Shown here: positions 20,060-30,499 of the stretch, piece by piece | How positions within the stretch are numbered: position 1 is the first letter of the stretch | Layout: each line of letters opens with the position of its first letter | Assembly: GCA_902518505.1 (NCBI GenBank) | Contig: CABYGG010000003.1 | Coordinates: 1-64,000, forward strand | Direction: 5' to 3' | DNA length: 64,000 bases | From: an uncultured Alphaproteobacteria bacterium | GTDB taxonomy: Bacteria; Pseudomonadota; Alphaproteobacteria; HIMB59 | The notes under the pieces: generated by a model | Database searches by the model: none | What the model was told of the DNA's origin: nothing | The model's input: only the letters and a program-made list of their open reading frames with translations | Translations under genes and position numbers: made by a program

Positions 20060-21231
20060 CTGTCTACCTCTCCAAATACTATATCTAGGCTCCCTAAAAT
20101 TGATGGTACGTCAGCTAGTTGGTGGCCCTTTGATAAAAAATGTAGAGCCTGTAAATGGACAAAGCCTGGTGCTCTCAACTTACATCGATATGGTTTGGAA
20201 CTTCCATCTGAAACTAATACAACACCAAATTCTCCTTTTGGTGCCTCTACACTTTTGTATGTGATACCTTCAGGAACCCTATAACCCTCGGTAAATAATT
20301 TAAAATGATGGATTATAGCTTCCATTGAATTTTTCATTTCTGATCTCTTAGGTGGAGTAATCTTATTATTCTCAACCATTACCGGTCCTTCCGGGATATT
20401 TTCAATACATTGTAAGATAATCTTAACTGACTCTCTCATCTCTTCCATTCTCACCAAATATCTATCATAGGTGTCACCAGTTTTTCCAACTGGTATGTCA
20501 AAATCTAAATCATCATAAACATCATAAGGTTGAGATTTTCTTAAATCCCAAGCTACGCCACTAGCACGAAGAACAGGGCCACTGCAACTTAGTCTTATTG
20601 CATCATCCTTTTTTAAAATACCTATATCAACAGATCGTTGTTTGAATATTCTGTTTTCAGTTAGTAGTTCTTCAAGCGTATCTATGAATTTAGGAAAATT
20701 AGTAAAATACTTTTTCATTTTTTCTAATAAATTTTCAGGCAAGTCTTGGTGAACTCCACCAGGACGAAAATAAGCTGCATGAAATCTTGCTCCAGATACA
20801 GCTTCATGGAACTCCAACATTTTTTCTCTTTCTTCGAAAGCCCACAGCATTGGAGTAGCGGCACCAATATCCATGGCAAATGCTGGTATATTTAATAAAT
20901 GATTTAGTATCCTCGTAACTTCTGCAAACATAACTCTGATGTATTGAGCTCGTTTAGGAGCTTCAATATTTAATAAATTCTCAACAGCTAAAGCGAAAGC
21001 ATGTTCTTGGCACATTGGTGAGACATAATCTAGACGATCAAAATATGGAATAGCTTGAGTATAAGTTTTCTGTTCAATTAATTTTTCAGTTCCTCTATGC
21101 AAAAGTCCAATGTGGGGTTCAGCTTTATTAACTACCTCCCCTTCTAATTGTACAAGAAGTCTTAAAACACCATGAGCGGCAGGATGTTGGGGTCCAAAGT
21201 TTAGAGTTACAGGTTTAAAATTCTCTGACAT
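20056..21231 (-). CDS. nuoD: NADH-quinone oxidoreductase subunit D
   Basis: The 49-kDa-type subunit, descended from the NiFe hydrogenase large subunit, that forms the quinone pocket with NuoB. The N-terminal [16 protein letters not shown] and the C-terminal [20 protein letters not shown] with the final GEVDR are diagnostic. 391 residues, expected length. Separate from nuoC, so not the fused NuoCD of enterics. Confidence 0.97.
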   Translation of the reverse strand: MSENFKPVTLNFGPQHPAAHGVLRLLVQLEGEVVNKAEPHIGLLHRGTEKLIEQKTYTQAIPYFDRLDYVSPMCQEHAFALAVENLLNIEAPKRAQYIRVMFAEVTRILNHLLNIPAFAMDIGAATPMLWAFEEREKMLEFHEAVSGARFHAAYFRPGGVHQDLPENLLEKMKKYFTNFPKFIDTLEELLTENRIFKQRSVDIGILKKDDAIRLSCSGPVLRASGVAWDLRKSQPYDVYDDLDFDIPVGKTGDTYDRYLVRMEEMRESVKIILQCIENIPEGPVMVENNKITPPKRSEMKNSMEAIIHHFKLFTEGYRVPEGITYKSVEAPKGEFGVVLVSDGSSKPYRCKLRAPGFVHLQALHFLSKGHQLADVPSILGSLDIVFGEVDR

Positions 21232-21827
21232 TACTTCTTTTCAAGCTCCTCTTTAATTGTTTCTTTCATTCCCTCCCAGGGACTGTCATTGTCAAAATCT
21301 CTAAATTCCTGTTTTAATGTTACAGGTTCATAAACAACTTTTTTTAAGTTTTCATCATAACGAACCTCTTCATAACCCGTCAAAGGAAAGTCTTTTCTGA
21401 GCGGATGACCTTGAAAATTATAATCATTCATTATTCTTTGAAGATTTGGGTGATTAACAAAGTTTATGCCAAAAAGATCGTAACATTCTCTTTCAAACCA
21501 ATCAGCAGACTCAAAAATTTGTGTTATTGAATTAATATCTAAATTATCTTCGGAAATGTTCGTAAAAATAAATAATCTTTTATTAAATTTTAAACTTAGA
21601 AAAGAGTAGATAAGAGTAAATCGTTCATTTGAATAACTAGATTTGGATAGCATATTATCAGTTACAGTAATATCAACTAACTGGTCATAGAGTAGATCTT
21701 CGTCTTCTTTAATTTTTTGTGTAACTTCTAGTATGGAGTCTTTGTTAACTAATATATTATCTATTCCAGATTTTATTGGAAAATGGAAGTTACCAGTTGA
21801 ATATTTCTGTAAAATATTTGGAGACAA
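21231..21827 (-). CDS. nuoC: NADH-quinone oxidoreductase subunit C
   Basis: The 30-kDa-type scaffold subunit of the peripheral arm. The signature [22 protein letters not shown] (key residues E, C, D, F, G around 108-125) and [13 protein letters not shown] are present. 198 residues, in range. A 5-base gap separates it from nuoB. Confidence 0.95.
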   Translation of the reverse strand: MSPNILQKYSTGNFHFPIKSGIDNILVNKDSILEVTQKIKEDEDLLYDQLVDITVTDNMLSKSSYSNERFTLIYSFLSLKFNKRLFIFTNISEDNLDINSITQIFESADWFERECYDLFGINFVNHPNLQRIMNDYNFQGHPLRKDFPLTGYEEVRYDENLKKVVYEPVTLKQEFRDFDNDSPWEGMKETIKEELEKK

Positions 21828-21832
21828 GAAAT

Positions 21833-22363
21833 TTACCTATAAATCTTCTTTTTCTTTTTAATTTTATCTTGAAGTTGCATAATGCCGTACAAAAGAGCTT
21901 CTGCTGTAGGTGGACATCCAGGGACATAAATATCAACAGGCACTATCCTATCGCATCCTCGAACAACAGAGTAGGAGTAGTGATAATATCCTCCTCCATT
22001 AGCACAAGAACCCATAGAGATTACCCATCTTGGTTCAGGCATTTGATCGTAAACTTTTCTCAAAGCAGAAGCCATTTTGTTTGTTAGAGTTCCCGCAACA
22101 ATCATTACATCAGATTGCCTTGGAGAACCTCTTGGAATTACACCTAAACGATCTAGATCGTATCTACTCATATATGAGTGCATCATCTCAACACCACAAC
22201 ATGCTAAACCGAAAGTCATAGGCCATAAAGATCCTGACCTCGCCCAATTTATTAAATTTTCAAATGAAGCTGTTACAAAACCTTTTTTTTCAAATAGCTC
22301 ATCAATATTTAACGATTTGTCTTTTTCTAATACTACTCCCAATCTAGTGCTCCATTTTTCCAT
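21833..22363 (-). CDS. nuoB: NADH-quinone oxidoreductase subunit B
   Basis: The PSST-type subunit carrying terminal 4Fe-4S cluster N2, which passes electrons to quinone. Cluster cysteines are seen in [19 protein letters not shown] and [15 protein letters not shown]. 176 residues. The ATG at 22363 makes a 31-base overlap with nuoA, long for this operon; I see no better ATG, GTG or TTG that keeps the family N-terminus. Confidence 0.95.
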   Translation of the reverse strand: MEKWSTRLGVVLEKDKSLNIDELFEKKGFVTASFENLINWARSGSLWPMTFGLACCGVEMMHSYMSRYDLDRLGVIPRGSPRQSDVMIVAGTLTNKMASALRKVYDQMPEPRWVISMGSCANGGGYYHYSYSVVRGCDRIVPVDIYVPGCPPTAEALLYGIMQLQDKIKKKKKIYR

Positions 22364-22692
22364 TCATATATAAATCCTACTGTGAGAATAAATAAAAAAA
22401 ACATCATTGAATAAAAACCAAGAGCTCCAATATTGCTAAGACTCACGGCCCAAGGAAATAAAAACGCAATTTCTAAATCAAATATAATAAATAGTATTGA
22501 TACTAAATAAAACTTAACATCAAATTTTGATCGAGCGTCATCAAATGCCTCAAAACCACATTCATATGCAGATAGTTTTTCAGTATCAGGTGAGCTAGGT
22601 GATAATATTTTTGAAAGCAAATACATAGCGATTGCCATTCCTGCCCCAATAACAATGAATATCAATATGAAAATATAATCTAGGTTATACAT
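22333..22692 (-). CDS. nuoA: NADH-quinone oxidoreductase subunit A
   Basis: Three-helix membrane subunit (ND3), first gene of the complex I operon. I use the ATG at 22692 (MYNLDYIFI), giving 119 residues; the upstream ATG at 22719 would add nine polar residues and lies almost at the predicted transcription start. Conserved loop motifs are [27 protein letters not shown] (ECGF near 49, with the quinone-loop acidic residues) and [19 protein letters not shown]. Confidence 0.94.
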   Translation of the reverse strand: MYNLDYIFILIFIVIGAGMAIAMYLLSKILSPSSPDTEKLSAYECGFEAFDDARSKFDVKFYLVSILFIIFDLEIAFLFPWAVSLSNIGALGFYSMMFFLFILTVGFIYEWKNGALDWE

Positions 22693-22714
22693 TAAGAGTT
22701 TTGATTTTCCGTAA

Positions 22715-22750
22715 CGCAATATATTATAAGAAACAATATGTATTTAGTGA
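22715..22750 (-). promoter_or_regulatory. Likely promoter of the nuo operon
   Basis: On the minus strand a perfect TATAAT lies at 22728-22723, about 31 bases before the nuoA ATG. No strong -35 is present; ACATAT or CACTAA upstream are weak candidates. As this is the only gap upstream of the fourteen-gene operon, a promoter must be near. Inference from motif and position only. Confidence 0.4.
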
Positions 22751-22821
22751 CGATAAAAATGACGCATTAGTCTTACACATGATTTTTAAATATTTGAGTG
22801 TAAAAAAGTTAAAAAAAATTT

Positions 22822-23844
22822 TTATCCTTTAGAGTAATAAGCAACCTTATCTTCTGTAAAGATAGGAAATGATTCATTTATTAATTGTTTTTCTAGATTT
22901 TTACAATAATAACCAATATTTTCTATTAAAAGGTCCTCACATTCAGTTCCAAAGTGGATTTCATCAGCATAAATAGATTGATAAGAGCCATCTAATCTTG
23001 AACCATAAATACCAAATTTAAAATTTGCCAAATTATCTAAGTTTTTTATACCTTTTTGATCTTTCCAAAGTGTTTGGTTTTTTCTGTAATGCAATAACTT
23101 TCCATTTAACCAAATTTTATGAAAAGCTTTGGAAATATCCTTTTTATTAAAATTAATATTGAAAACTAAATCATACCATTTATTTCTTTGTAAATTTTTA
23201 GCAGAGATTATTTGGTACCAATCATGCCTAGCTTCACAAAAAATTCTTTTATCAGTATCTTCTGGGCCTCCAGCACCTGGTGAGCAATCATCATTTCCTC
23301 CTTCAATAATAATTACTCCTTCACTAGATTCATGTCTCCAAAGCAAACCTCTCTTCTTGTCTATCTGAAGCATAAACATAGGACCAAAAAAACTCTCTGT
23401 GCTATGAAATTGCAATATTGATTTATTCATAGCGCTATCATTGTTTAGTTCATAACTTTCAGTGATTAAAAAAGAATAAGATAACCATATTTCTCCTTGA
23501 AAACCATAATCGGTGCCTACCTCTACTCTTTTTTGTTTTTCACCATTCGGTCGTGAACAATCTTTTAATTTGTTATAACACTCATCTCCTGGTGCTTGGA
23601 TAAAAAAAGCAGTGTCTCCGTATCTTGTTTTCTCTTTCTGAAGTTGAAAAAGTACCAAGTTTTTTTTTCTTTGGTATTTTTTTATTTCTTCTTTTGAACT
23701 AGCATTCCAACCTGGGTCAATTTTAAAACCTTTAATTGTAGTATCACCAAAGCTCATACCAAGAGTCTTTAATCCATAAACATCTTTTGATTTATAAGAA
23801 GAACACGAAAATAAATAAAAAATAAAAAAAAACGAAATGAATAT
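22822..23844 (-). CDS. Lipoprotein, heparin-lyase-I-like (polysaccharide lyase) fold, no canonical start codon
   Basis: The C-terminal two thirds resemble the polysaccharide lyase / heparin lyase I family (PF14099-like): a jelly-roll with FQGEIWLSYSF, KWYDLVFNINF, IWLNGKLL, FKFGIYGS and a YADEIHFG ending. The N-terminus reads KIFISFFFIFYLFSCSS, a lipoprotein signal with a lipobox-like FSC cysteine, so the product is probably exported and lipidated. No in-frame ATG, GTG or TTG precedes this signal except inside tRNA-Asp; I end the feature at ATA 23844, and ATT at 23838 is equally possible. A start at ATG 23757 would delete the signal. Substrate unknown; could bind or cleave acidic polysaccharide. 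Confidence 0.65.
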   Translation of the reverse strand: MFISFFFIFYLFSCSSYKSKDVYGLKTLGMSFGDTTIKGFKIDPGWNASSKEEIKKYQRKKNLVLFQLQKEKTRYGDTAFFIQAPGDECYNKLKDCSRPNGEKQKRVEVGTDYGFQGEIWLSYSFLITESYELNNDSAMNKSILQFHSTESFFGPMFMLQIDKKRGLLWRHESSEGVIIIEGGNDDCSPGAGGPEDTDKRIFCEARHDWYQIISAKNLQRNKWYDLVFNINFNKKDISKAFHKIWLNGKLLHYRKNQTLWKDQKGIKNLDNLANFKFGIYGSRLDGSYQSIYADEIHFGTECEDLLIENIGYYCKNLEKQLINESFPIFTEDKVAYYSKG

Positions 23845-23851
23845 TTTGAAG

Positions 23852-23929
23852 TGGCGGGAGCGACGGGACTCGAACCCGCGACCTCCTGCGTGACAGGCAG
23901 GCGTTCTAACCAAACTGAACTACACCCCC
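23852..23929 (-). tRNA. tRNA-Asp (GUC)
   Basis: A full cloverleaf folds on the minus strand: acceptor GGGGGTG pairing with CGCTCCC, anticodon stem CCTGC/GCAGG with loop CTGTCAC giving anticodon GUC, T loop TTCGAGT, discriminator G73 and an encoded CCA at 23854-23852. G73 and GUC are the expected aspartate identity bases. Confidence 0.95.
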
Positions 23930-23942
23930 GACAATTGTCGAA

Positions 23943-24018
23943 TGGTGGGCGATGACGGACTCGAACCGCCGACCCTCTCGGTGTAAACGAGATGCTCTAC
24001 CAACTGAGCTAATCGCCC
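23943..24018 (-). tRNA. tRNA-Val (UAC)
   Basis: Cloverleaf on the minus strand with acceptor GGGCGAT/ATCGCCC, anticodon loop TTTACAC (anticodon UAC), T loop TTCGAGT, discriminator A and encoded CCA at 23945-23943. It is 13 bases upstream of tRNA-Asp and 17 downstream of the HU gene, so the two tRNAs are probably processed from a common transcript. Confidence 0.95.
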
Positions 24019-24035
24019 TATCTAATTTGCAAAAA

Positions 24036-24317
24036 TTAGACTGTGGACTTTATTAGTTCTTTTAACTGTTTTCCAGCAAGAAATTTTGGTTTTTTTGATG
24101 CAGGAATTTGGATTGACTCGCCCGTTCTTGGGTTTCTACCAGTTTTAGCTTTTGTGTTTGCTACCTTAAAAGTACCAAAACCAGCAATCTTGACATCCCC
24201 TCCTGCTTTCAAAGTAGATGTGATAATATCAAATAAACTTTCTACAGCCTTAGTTGCATCTGATTTTCCAACACCATTTTTCGTACTATATTCAGCAATG
24301 AGTTCATTTTTGTTCAT
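24036..24317 (-). CDS. hup: DNA-binding protein HU
   Basis: Histone-like nucleoid protein, 93 residues. The N-terminal MNKNELIAEYSTKNGVGKSD and the DNA-minor-groove arm with AGFGTFKVANTKAKTGRNPR-like residues (proline-tipped NPRTGE near 62-67) are typical of HU-beta; the family GFGxF motif is intact. A strong GGAGG lies eight bases before the ATG. Usual alphaproteobacterial position after lon. Confidence 0.95.
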   Translation of the reverse strand: MNKNELIAEYSTKNGVGKSDATKAVESLFDIITSTLKAGGDVKIAGFGTFKVANTKAKTGRNPRTGESIQIPASKKPKFLAGKQLKELIKSTV

Positions 24318-24347
24318 ACCGAACCTCCTTAGTGATTCTATTAGTTA

Positions 24348-24377
24348 ATTGTAGTAAGAAAAAGATAGGAAAATCAA
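24348..24377 (-). promoter_or_regulatory. Predicted sigma70-type promoter of hup
   Basis: On the minus strand TTGATT (24377-24372), an 18-base spacer and TACAAT (24353-24348) precede hup by about 30 bases, with GGAGG between. A good housekeeping match in the 70-base gap after lon. Seen by eye only. Confidence 0.45.
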
Positions 24378-24387
24378 CAACAATATA

Positions 24388-26805
24388 CTAGTTGACGAAT
24401 GTTTTTTCTTGATTTTGCTGGTTTTTTGGCTTCATAGACTCTGTAACTAAGTGTCTCCAGTCTAATTTTTTGTTGATTTTACTGATTTTACCATCGAGAG
24501 CTAAGTCCAACACCTCTCTTGCAAACTCGACTTTTTTTATTATTAGCTTATTTTGAATGTCCTTTTGGATTTCAACTAAGTCTTTTTCGTTTTCCTTAGG
24601 AATTATAACGGTTTTAATACCGTACCTTATTGCGGCTAATAATTTCTCTTTTAACCCCCCAATTGGAAGGACTCTTCCTTTTAAAGTAATTTCTCCTGTC
24701 ATTGCAATTTCTCTTTTTATTTTGATATCAGTAAGAGATGAAATCAATGAGGTAAATATTGTAATACCTGCGCTTGGGCCATCTTTAGGTATTGCTCCTT
24801 CAGGAACATGTAAATGGATATCAATTTTATCAAAAACCTTAGGGTTCACACCAAACTCAACAGAATTAGATTTAATGTAGCCTAAAGCTGCAGTGATAGA
24901 CTCTTTCATCACATCACCAAGTTTACCTGTTGCATTAATCATTCCCTTGCCTGATGATAAATTAACTTCAATATTCAAGATATCTCCACCAACCTGAGTC
25001 CATGCAAGCCCATTAGTAATACCTACTAAATTTTTCTTTTCTAAAACACTATCTTTAAATTTTTCTGGGCCTAGAAAATTTTTTATAGCTTTATCATCAA
25101 AAACAAATGGTTTTTTTGATCTTGATTTAGTTTTTTCTAATTGGAAAACAAGTTTTCTAAAAAGCTTATCAAAAACTTTTTCGAGCCCTCTAACACCTGA
25201 CTCTCTTGTATAGTGTCTTACTATTTTTGTAATTGAATTTTTATCAAGCTTAAATTCATTATTTTTTAAAATATTTTTATTCATTTTTCTTGGAATTAAA
25301 TATTTTTTGGCTATTTCAACTTTTTCTTTTTCTGTATATCCAGATACTTCAATAACCTCTAGTCTGTCAAGAAGAGGTCCGGGTATGTTGTAAGTATTAC
25401 CTGTGCATATAAACATCACATTTGATAAGTCATAATCAACCTCAAGATAATGATCATTAAATTGATTATTTTGCTCAGGATCTAAAACTTCTAATAATGC
25501 TGAGGATGGGTCTCCTCTCCAGTCACTGCCTACTTTGTCAATTTCATCTAATAAAATAATGGGATTAGATGTTTTGGTTTTCTTCATAGCTTGAATAAAA
25601 CGGCCAGGCATTGAGCCGATATACGTTCTTCTATGACCTCTAATTTCAGCCTCGTCCCTAATTCCACCTAGAGAAATTTTAGCAAATTCTCTGCCAGTAG
25701 CCCTCGCAATTGATTTACCTAATGAAGTTTTACCTACACCTGGAGGTCCTACAAAACAAAGAATAGTGCCAGATGCTTTTTTTGATCTTTTCTTTACTGC
25801 TAAGAATTCAAGTATTCTCTCTTTTACTTTTTCGAGACCATAGTGATCATCATTTAATATTTTTTCAGAACCTTTTATGTCTATGACTTCTTTTGAGAAT
25901 TTTTCCCATGGTATATCTAATATCCATTCAAGATAATTACGAATAACCGATGCTTCTGCTGACATTGGGCTCATAGATTTTAATTTTTTAAATTCATTTA
26001 AAGCTTTTTCTTTTGCTTCTTTTGATAATTTTACTTCATTAATTTTTTTCTCTATTTCAGAGTATTCGTTAGAACCGTCTTCACCATCACCAAGTTCTTT
26101 CTGAATGGCTTTCATTTGTTCATTTAAGTAGTACTCTCTTTGAGTTTTTTCCATTTGTCTTTTTACTCTATTTTTTATTTTTTTCTCAAGAGCAGAAAAA
26201 TTTAGTTCTTTTGAAAAGAAATTTAGTAGATTTTGAATTTTTTTATTAATATCAATAATTTCTAGATTTTTTTGTTTATCTTCAATTCCAATATTTAAGT
26301 TGTAATAAATGTTATCAATAAATTGATATGGATCTTCAATGTTTAAAAGTCCTTCAAGAATATCATTATTGTTTCCTATATTTTGTATATAATTTTGAAA
26401 TTCATTTTTTAAAACTCTCAAAGAGGCTTTTAATTCAACTGAATTTTTTTTGTTAATTACTACTGGCTCAATTTTAGCCGTAAGGAAGTTATTACTTGCC
26501 TTAACAGCAGACTTTATTTTAACAATTTCTATACCTTCAGTAAGAACTTTATATGTATTATCCGGCAACTTAAGAAACTGAATAATTTTTGATTTAACTC
26601 CATAAGAATAAACGTCGTTAACTTGGGGATCATCAGTCGTTGGTTCTTTTTGCGTAAATAAATAAATAATCTTATTGTTATTATTCATGGCAAAATTAAT
26701 CGCATCAATAGATTTAGAACGTCCGACAAACAAAGGTGAGGTTATAGAGGGATAAACAACAAGATCCCTTAAAGGCAAAATAGGTCCAATGATTTGATTT
26801 TCCAT
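24388..26805 (-). CDS. lon: ATP-dependent protease Lon
   Basis: Cytoplasmic AAA+ serine protease that degrades misfolded and regulatory proteins. N-terminal substrate domain (PLRDLVVYPS at the start), coiled middle, Walker A GPPGVGKT (about residue 350), Walker B LLDEIDKVG, and the Ser-Lys dyad in PKDGPSAGI (about 675) and MTGEITLKGRVLPIGGLKEK. 805 residues, full family length. Follows clpX on the same strand with a 23-base gap. Confidence 0.97.
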   Translation of the reverse strand: MENQIIGPILPLRDLVVYPSITSPLFVGRSKSIDAINFAMNNNNKIIYLFTQKEPTTDDPQVNDVYSYGVKSKIIQFLKLPDNTYKVLTEGIEIVKIKSAVKASNNFLTAKIEPVVINKKNSVELKASLRVLKNEFQNYIQNIGNNNDILEGLLNIEDPYQFIDNIYYNLNIGIEDKQKNLEIIDINKKIQNLLNFFSKELNFSALEKKIKNRVKRQMEKTQREYYLNEQMKAIQKELGDGEDGSNEYSEIEKKINEVKLSKEAKEKALNEFKKLKSMSPMSAEASVIRNYLEWILDIPWEKFSKEVIDIKGSEKILNDDHYGLEKVKERILEFLAVKKRSKKASGTILCFVGPPGVGKTSLGKSIARATGREFAKISLGGIRDEAEIRGHRRTYIGSMPGRFIQAMKKTKTSNPIILLDEIDKVGSDWRGDPSSALLEVLDPEQNNQFNDHYLEVDYDLSNVMFICTGNTYNIPGPLLDRLEVIEVSGYTEKEKVEIAKKYLIPRKMNKNILKNNEFKLDKNSITKIVRHYTRESGVRGLEKVFDKLFRKLVFQLEKTKSRSKKPFVFDDKAIKNFLGPEKFKDSVLEKKNLVGITNGLAWTQVGGDILNIEVNLSSGKGMINATGKLGDVMKESITAALGYIKSNSVEFGVNPKVFDKIDIHLHVPEGAIPKDGPSAGITIFTSLISSLTDIKIKREIAMTGEITLKGRVLPIGGLKEKLLAAIRYGIKTVIIPKENEKDLVEIQKDIQNKLIIKKVEFAREVLDLALDGKISKINKKLDWRHLVTESMKPKNQQNQEKTFVN

Positions 26806-26828
26806 ACTATTAAGATAGTGAGGAATTT

Positions 26829-28082
26829 TTAATTTTCACCCACTTTTTTTTTTAATTTTGTTTTTTCTTTGTATACGATTATTGGGCTATTTGAGATTAC
26901 TGACTCTTTACTCAAAACTACCTTATCCACAGAATCCTTATCAGGAATATCATACATGCAATCTAGAAGTAGCTTTTCCATAATTGATCTGAGGCCTCTT
27001 GCTCCAATTTTTTTCTCAACTGCTAATTGAGCTATTTGTTCTCTACCATCCTCGGTTATCTCGAATTCAACCCCTTCAAAAGAAAAAAGAGCTTTGTATT
27101 GTTTTGATATTGCATTTTTAGGCCGAGTGATTATCTCTTTTAAATCTTCCAAGGATAATTCATTTAGACTAGCGCTTACAGGAAGCCTTCCAACTAACTC
27201 TGGTATTAATCCAAATTTAATCAAATCGTCATTCTCAAGTTGTGAAGTCATTGGTTGGTCCTGATTAATTGATTTATTAAAACCTATAGACTTTTTATTC
27301 ACTCGATTTTTTATTATTTTATCAATTCCTTCAAAAGCGCCCCCACAAACAAACAATATATTTTTTGTATCTACTTGAAGGAACTCTTGTTGGGGGTGTT
27401 TTCTTCCACCTTGTGGTGGAACACTGGCAGTTGTTCCCTCAATTATTTTTAGTAAAGCTTGTTGAACTCCCTCACCAGACACGTCTCTCGTTATGGATGG
27501 ATTTTCACTTTTTCTACCCACCTTATCAATTTCATCAATATATACGATACCCTTTTGAGCCAAAGTAACATCATAATCACATTGTTGAAGTAATCTTAAA
27601 ATAATATTTTCTACATCTTCACCAACATATCCAGCCTCCGTCAGCGTAGTAGCATCAGCAATTGTAAAAGGTACATTTAAAAATTTTGCTAAGGTTTGTG
27701 CTAAAAGTGTTTTACCACAACCTGTCGGTCCAATAAGTAAAATGTTTGATTTAGATATTTCTATATCTTTTGAGGGGTTTTGAACTCTCTTATAATGATT
27801 ATAAACAGATACAGATAATATTTTTTTTGCATGATCTTGACCGATTATATGATCATCAAGATAATTATAAATCTCACTTGGCTTTGGTATTTCAAATTTT
27901 TTCTTTGTGTCAATTTTATCATCCTCAACAAGTATATCCTTACATAAAACCACACACTCATTACAAATATAAACATTTGGTCCAGCAATTAATTTTTTAA
28001 CCTCTTCTTGGCTTTTACCACAAAAAGAACATGATATTTTTTTATCAGAACTATTAGCAGAGATTATTTTTTCATCAGACAT
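26829..28082 (-). CDS. clpX: ClpXP unfoldase subunit ClpX
   Basis: AAA+ unfoldase feeding substrates to ClpP. The N-terminal zinc-binding domain shows CSFCGKS and CNECVVLC (about residues 18-47), then Walker A GPTGCGKT, the VGEDVENI segment and Walker [12 protein letters not shown]; the sensor motif GARGLRSI is near the end. 417 residues. Two bases separate its start from the clpP stop, the usual tig-clpP-clpX-lon order. Confidence 0.97.
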   Translation of the reverse strand: MSDEKIISANSSDKKISCSFCGKSQEEVKKLIAGPNVYICNECVVLCKDILVEDDKIDTKKKFEIPKPSEIYNYLDDHIIGQDHAKKILSVSVYNHYKRVQNPSKDIEISKSNILLIGPTGCGKTLLAQTLAKFLNVPFTIADATTLTEAGYVGEDVENIILRLLQQCDYDVTLAQKGIVYIDEIDKVGRKSENPSITRDVSGEGVQQALLKIIEGTTASVPPQGGRKHPQQEFLQVDTKNILFVCGGAFEGIDKIIKNRVNKKSIGFNKSINQDQPMTSQLENDDLIKFGLIPELVGRLPVSASLNELSLEDLKEIITRPKNAISKQYKALFSFEGVEFEITEDGREQIAQLAVEKKIGARGLRSIMEKLLLDCMYDIPDKDSVDKVVLSKESVISNSPIIVYKEKTKLKKKVGEN

Positions 28083-28084
28083 TT

Positions 28085-28675
28085 TTATTTTTCAATTCTA
28101 GTAGTAATAACTTTATCTATCAAACCAAATTTTTGTGCCTCTTCAGGGTCAAAGAATCTATCTCTTTCCATCGCCTTTTCTATTTCGCCAATGCTTATTT
28201 TAGTATGCTTTTGATATATTTCATTAAGTCTTTTTTTTGTCTTTAATATCTCCTCAGCATGAATTTTAATATCACTTGCTTGTCCAGAAAAACCACCAGA
28301 TGGTTGATGAATCATTATTTTAGAGTGTGGTAAAGCATACCTGTTACCCTCTTTTCCTGCAGAGAGTATTAATGAACCTGCAGAAGCAGCTTGACCAATA
28401 CAAACAGTATGAACGGGGCATTTGATATATTGCATGGTGTCATACATTGCCAAACCTGCTGTAACTAAGCCTCCAGGTGAATTAATATAAAGGTTAATGG
28501 GTTCCTCAGGATTTTCAGATTCCAAAAATAAAAGTTGAGCGCATATTAAAGAGGCAGTTTCATCATTGATAGCACCTGTTAGAAAAATAATCCTTTCTCT
28601 GAGCAGTCTAGAGAAAATATCGAATGATCTTTCCCCTTTTCCTGATTGTTCAATGACTATGGGTACTAGATTCAT
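28085..28675 (-). CDS. clpP: ATP-dependent Clp protease proteolytic subunit
   Basis: Tetradecameric serine protease chamber of ClpXP. Catalytic serine in [11 protein letters not shown] (about residue 98), histidine in [10 protein letters not shown] (about 123) and aspartate in [11 protein letters not shown] (about 172). 196 residues, normal. The start at 28675 lies 26 bases inside the trigger factor gene, which implies translational coupling. Confidence 0.97.
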   Translation of the reverse strand: MNLVPIVIEQSGKGERSFDIFSRLLRERIIFLTGAINDETASLICAQLLFLESENPEEPINLYINSPGGLVTAGLAMYDTMQYIKCPVHTVCIGQAASAGSLILSAGKEGNRYALPHSKIMIHQPSGGFSGQASDIKIHAEEILKTKKRLNEIYQKHTKISIGEIEKAMERDRFFDPEEAQKFGLIDKVITTRIEK

Positions 28676-29876
28676 GATTTTGAGATCCTTTTTTCATAAG
28701 CTCTTCTAAGCTTAACTTAGTTTCTTTGATTTTAAAAGTTTTCATAGACTCATCTGCTATTTTATTTCTAAGAAGAGTACCATAAGCAGATTCTGCCGTT
28801 CTTTGATCAATTTTTTCACCATAATATTTTTGAATATACTCTTGGAGTTCTTTCTGCTCAACTTTTACATTTAAAAATTTTACTAATTCAGAAAAAAGAA
28901 CATCTTTTTGAATATTCTCACTTGTGAGTTTTTTTAAACTATCAATTCTTTCTTTGTGCTCATCTTTCATTTTAGATAAATCAATTTGATATTTTCTTTT
29001 AAGTTCAAGATTTACAACCTCTTCATTAATATCAATTTTTTTCTTTTGTGATAGGACTTTAAGTAGATCTTCAATAAAAAACTCTTTTTGAAGATAATTC
29101 ATATCCTCATTGAGTTTATTATCAATTTTGTCATTTAATTCTTTAGTAGTTTTTAATTTTAAAATTTTAATCAACTCATCATCATTCTCAGGATAAATCT
29201 TTTTATTTATATCTTTGATTTGAGCGTTTATCTTTATTCCTTTTGTAGAAAAATTAATATCAGATTTATTTTTAATTTTTAAAAGAGCTTTTTTTAAGTC
29301 TAAAAATACTTCTTCTTTCGTTTGGGTATTTAAGTCTACTCTTACCTCTTTTTGAGAGAATAATTTTTTTTGTTCATCTTCATAGTTTAATATTTCAAAA
29401 TCTATAACAGAGTTTTCATCTGATATATCAATACTCTCTAATGAATAGTATTCTTTTCTTACTTTTTCTCTAAAATCATCAACATCTTTTTTTGTTACCT
29501 CTGAAGTAACTTTCTCTATTTCACTTGTTTTTAATTCATCCATTTTAATTTCGGGTTTTAAATAAAAAGCCAAGGTAAAATTATAATTATCTTTAAAATT
29601 AACATCAGGTTGTATCAAAGATTGTATTTTTTCATCCTCACTTATTTTATTTATATTTTTTGATACCTCTTCATTTAATACCTCGTTTTCAATTTGAAGA
29701 CCTATTTTAGATTTTATAATGCTTACCGGTACTTTACCCTTTCTAAAACCTGCAATTTCAAAAGTGGGTTGTTTTTCTGATATTTTTTCGTCAATAATTT
29801 TAGCTATTGCGCTTTGATCTAAAGATACCTCGAAAGACGATTTATAACTTTTTTTTTCTATATTTTTATATTCCAT
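28650..29876 (-). CDS. tig: Trigger factor (ribosome-associated chaperone)
   Basis: Peptidyl-prolyl isomerase and chaperone that binds nascent chains at the ribosome exit. The ribosome-docking signature appears as AGFRKGKVP (about residues 42-50). The PPIase domain (about 150-230) is poorly conserved, and the C-terminal helical arms are lysine- and glutamate-rich. I start at ATG 29876 ([12 protein letters not shown]), giving 408 residues; the frame stays open to 30020 but that stretch is tRNA-Leu and tRNA-His. First gene of tig-clpP-clpX-lon. Confidence 0.92.
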   Translation of the reverse strand: MEYKNIEKKSYKSSFEVSLDQSAIAKIIDEKISEKQPTFEIAGFRKGKVPVSIIKSKIGLQIENEVLNEEVSKNINKISEDEKIQSLIQPDVNFKDNYNFTLAFYLKPEIKMDELKTSEIEKVTSEVTKKDVDDFREKVRKEYYSLESIDISDENSVIDFEILNYEDEQKKLFSQKEVRVDLNTQTKEEVFLDLKKALLKIKNKSDINFSTKGIKINAQIKDINKKIYPENDDELIKILKLKTTKELNDKIDNKLNEDMNYLQKEFFIEDLLKVLSQKKKIDINEEVVNLELKRKYQIDLSKMKDEHKERIDSLKKLTSENIQKDVLFSELVKFLNVKVEQKELQEYIQKYYGEKIDQRTAESAYGTLLRNKIADESMKTFKIKETKLSLEELMKKGSQNHESSTHSH

Positions 29877-29889
29877 TTTACTTGTATTC

Positions 29890-29971
29890 TGGTGCGCCAG
29901 GAGGGACTCGAACCCCCACGGTTGCCCACTGGTTCCTAAGACCAGCGCGTCTACCATTCCGCCACTGGCGC
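29890..29971 (-). tRNA. tRNA-Leu (UAG)
   Basis: Class II tRNA on the minus strand: acceptor GCGCCAG/CTGGCGC, anticodon stem CTGGT/ACCAG with loop CTTAGGA (anticodon UAG, reading CUA leucine codons), a variable arm TGGGCAACCG, T loop TTCGAGT, discriminator A and encoded CCA. It reads CUA; it is not a suppressor of UAG stop codons, whose decoding would need anticodon CUA. Confidence 0.95.
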
Positions 29972-29977
29972 ACAAAT

Positions 29978-30055
29978 TGGGGCGAGTAAGGGGACTTGAA
30001 CCCCCGACCTCCGGTACCACAAACCGGCGCTCTAACCAACTGAGCTACACCCGCC
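29978..30055 (-). tRNA. tRNA-His (GUG) with G-1 and C73
   Basis: Minus-strand cloverleaf with acceptor GCGGGTG pairing TACTCGC, anticodon loop TTGTGGT (GUG), T loop TTCAAGT and encoded CCA. An extra genome-encoded G at position -1 (30055) faces C73 (29981), the standard bacterial histidine identity pair. Many alphaproteobacteria instead lack G-1 and carry A73, so this base pair is a useful lineage marker. Confidence 0.94.
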
Positions 30056-30060
30056 AAAAA

Positions 30061-30459
<399 letters not shown>

Positions 30460-30499
30460 TTTTTACTTAAACCAAGTTAACAACTCAGGAGGTTATTAG

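Noticed and set aside
22755..22821. Hairpin terminator between the heparin-lyase-like gene and nuoA
   Set aside because: Only a weak 6-base TTACAC/GTGTAA match around a 19-base loop; not convincing.
23845..23913. Lipoprotein start at ATG 23913
   Set aside because: This ATG is inside tRNA-Asp, and the resulting residues are tRNA-derived, ahead of the obvious lipoprotein signal.
29890..29971. tRNA-Leu (UAG) as a suppressor of the glnA UAG codon
   Set aside because: Anticodon UAG pairs with CUA leucine codons; reading UAG requires CUA, and leucine would not replace the metal-ligand glutamate.
29877..30020. Longer trigger factor starting at 30020
   Set aside because: The extra codons are the complementary reading of tRNA-Leu and tRNA-His; the ATG at 29876 gives the family N-terminus.
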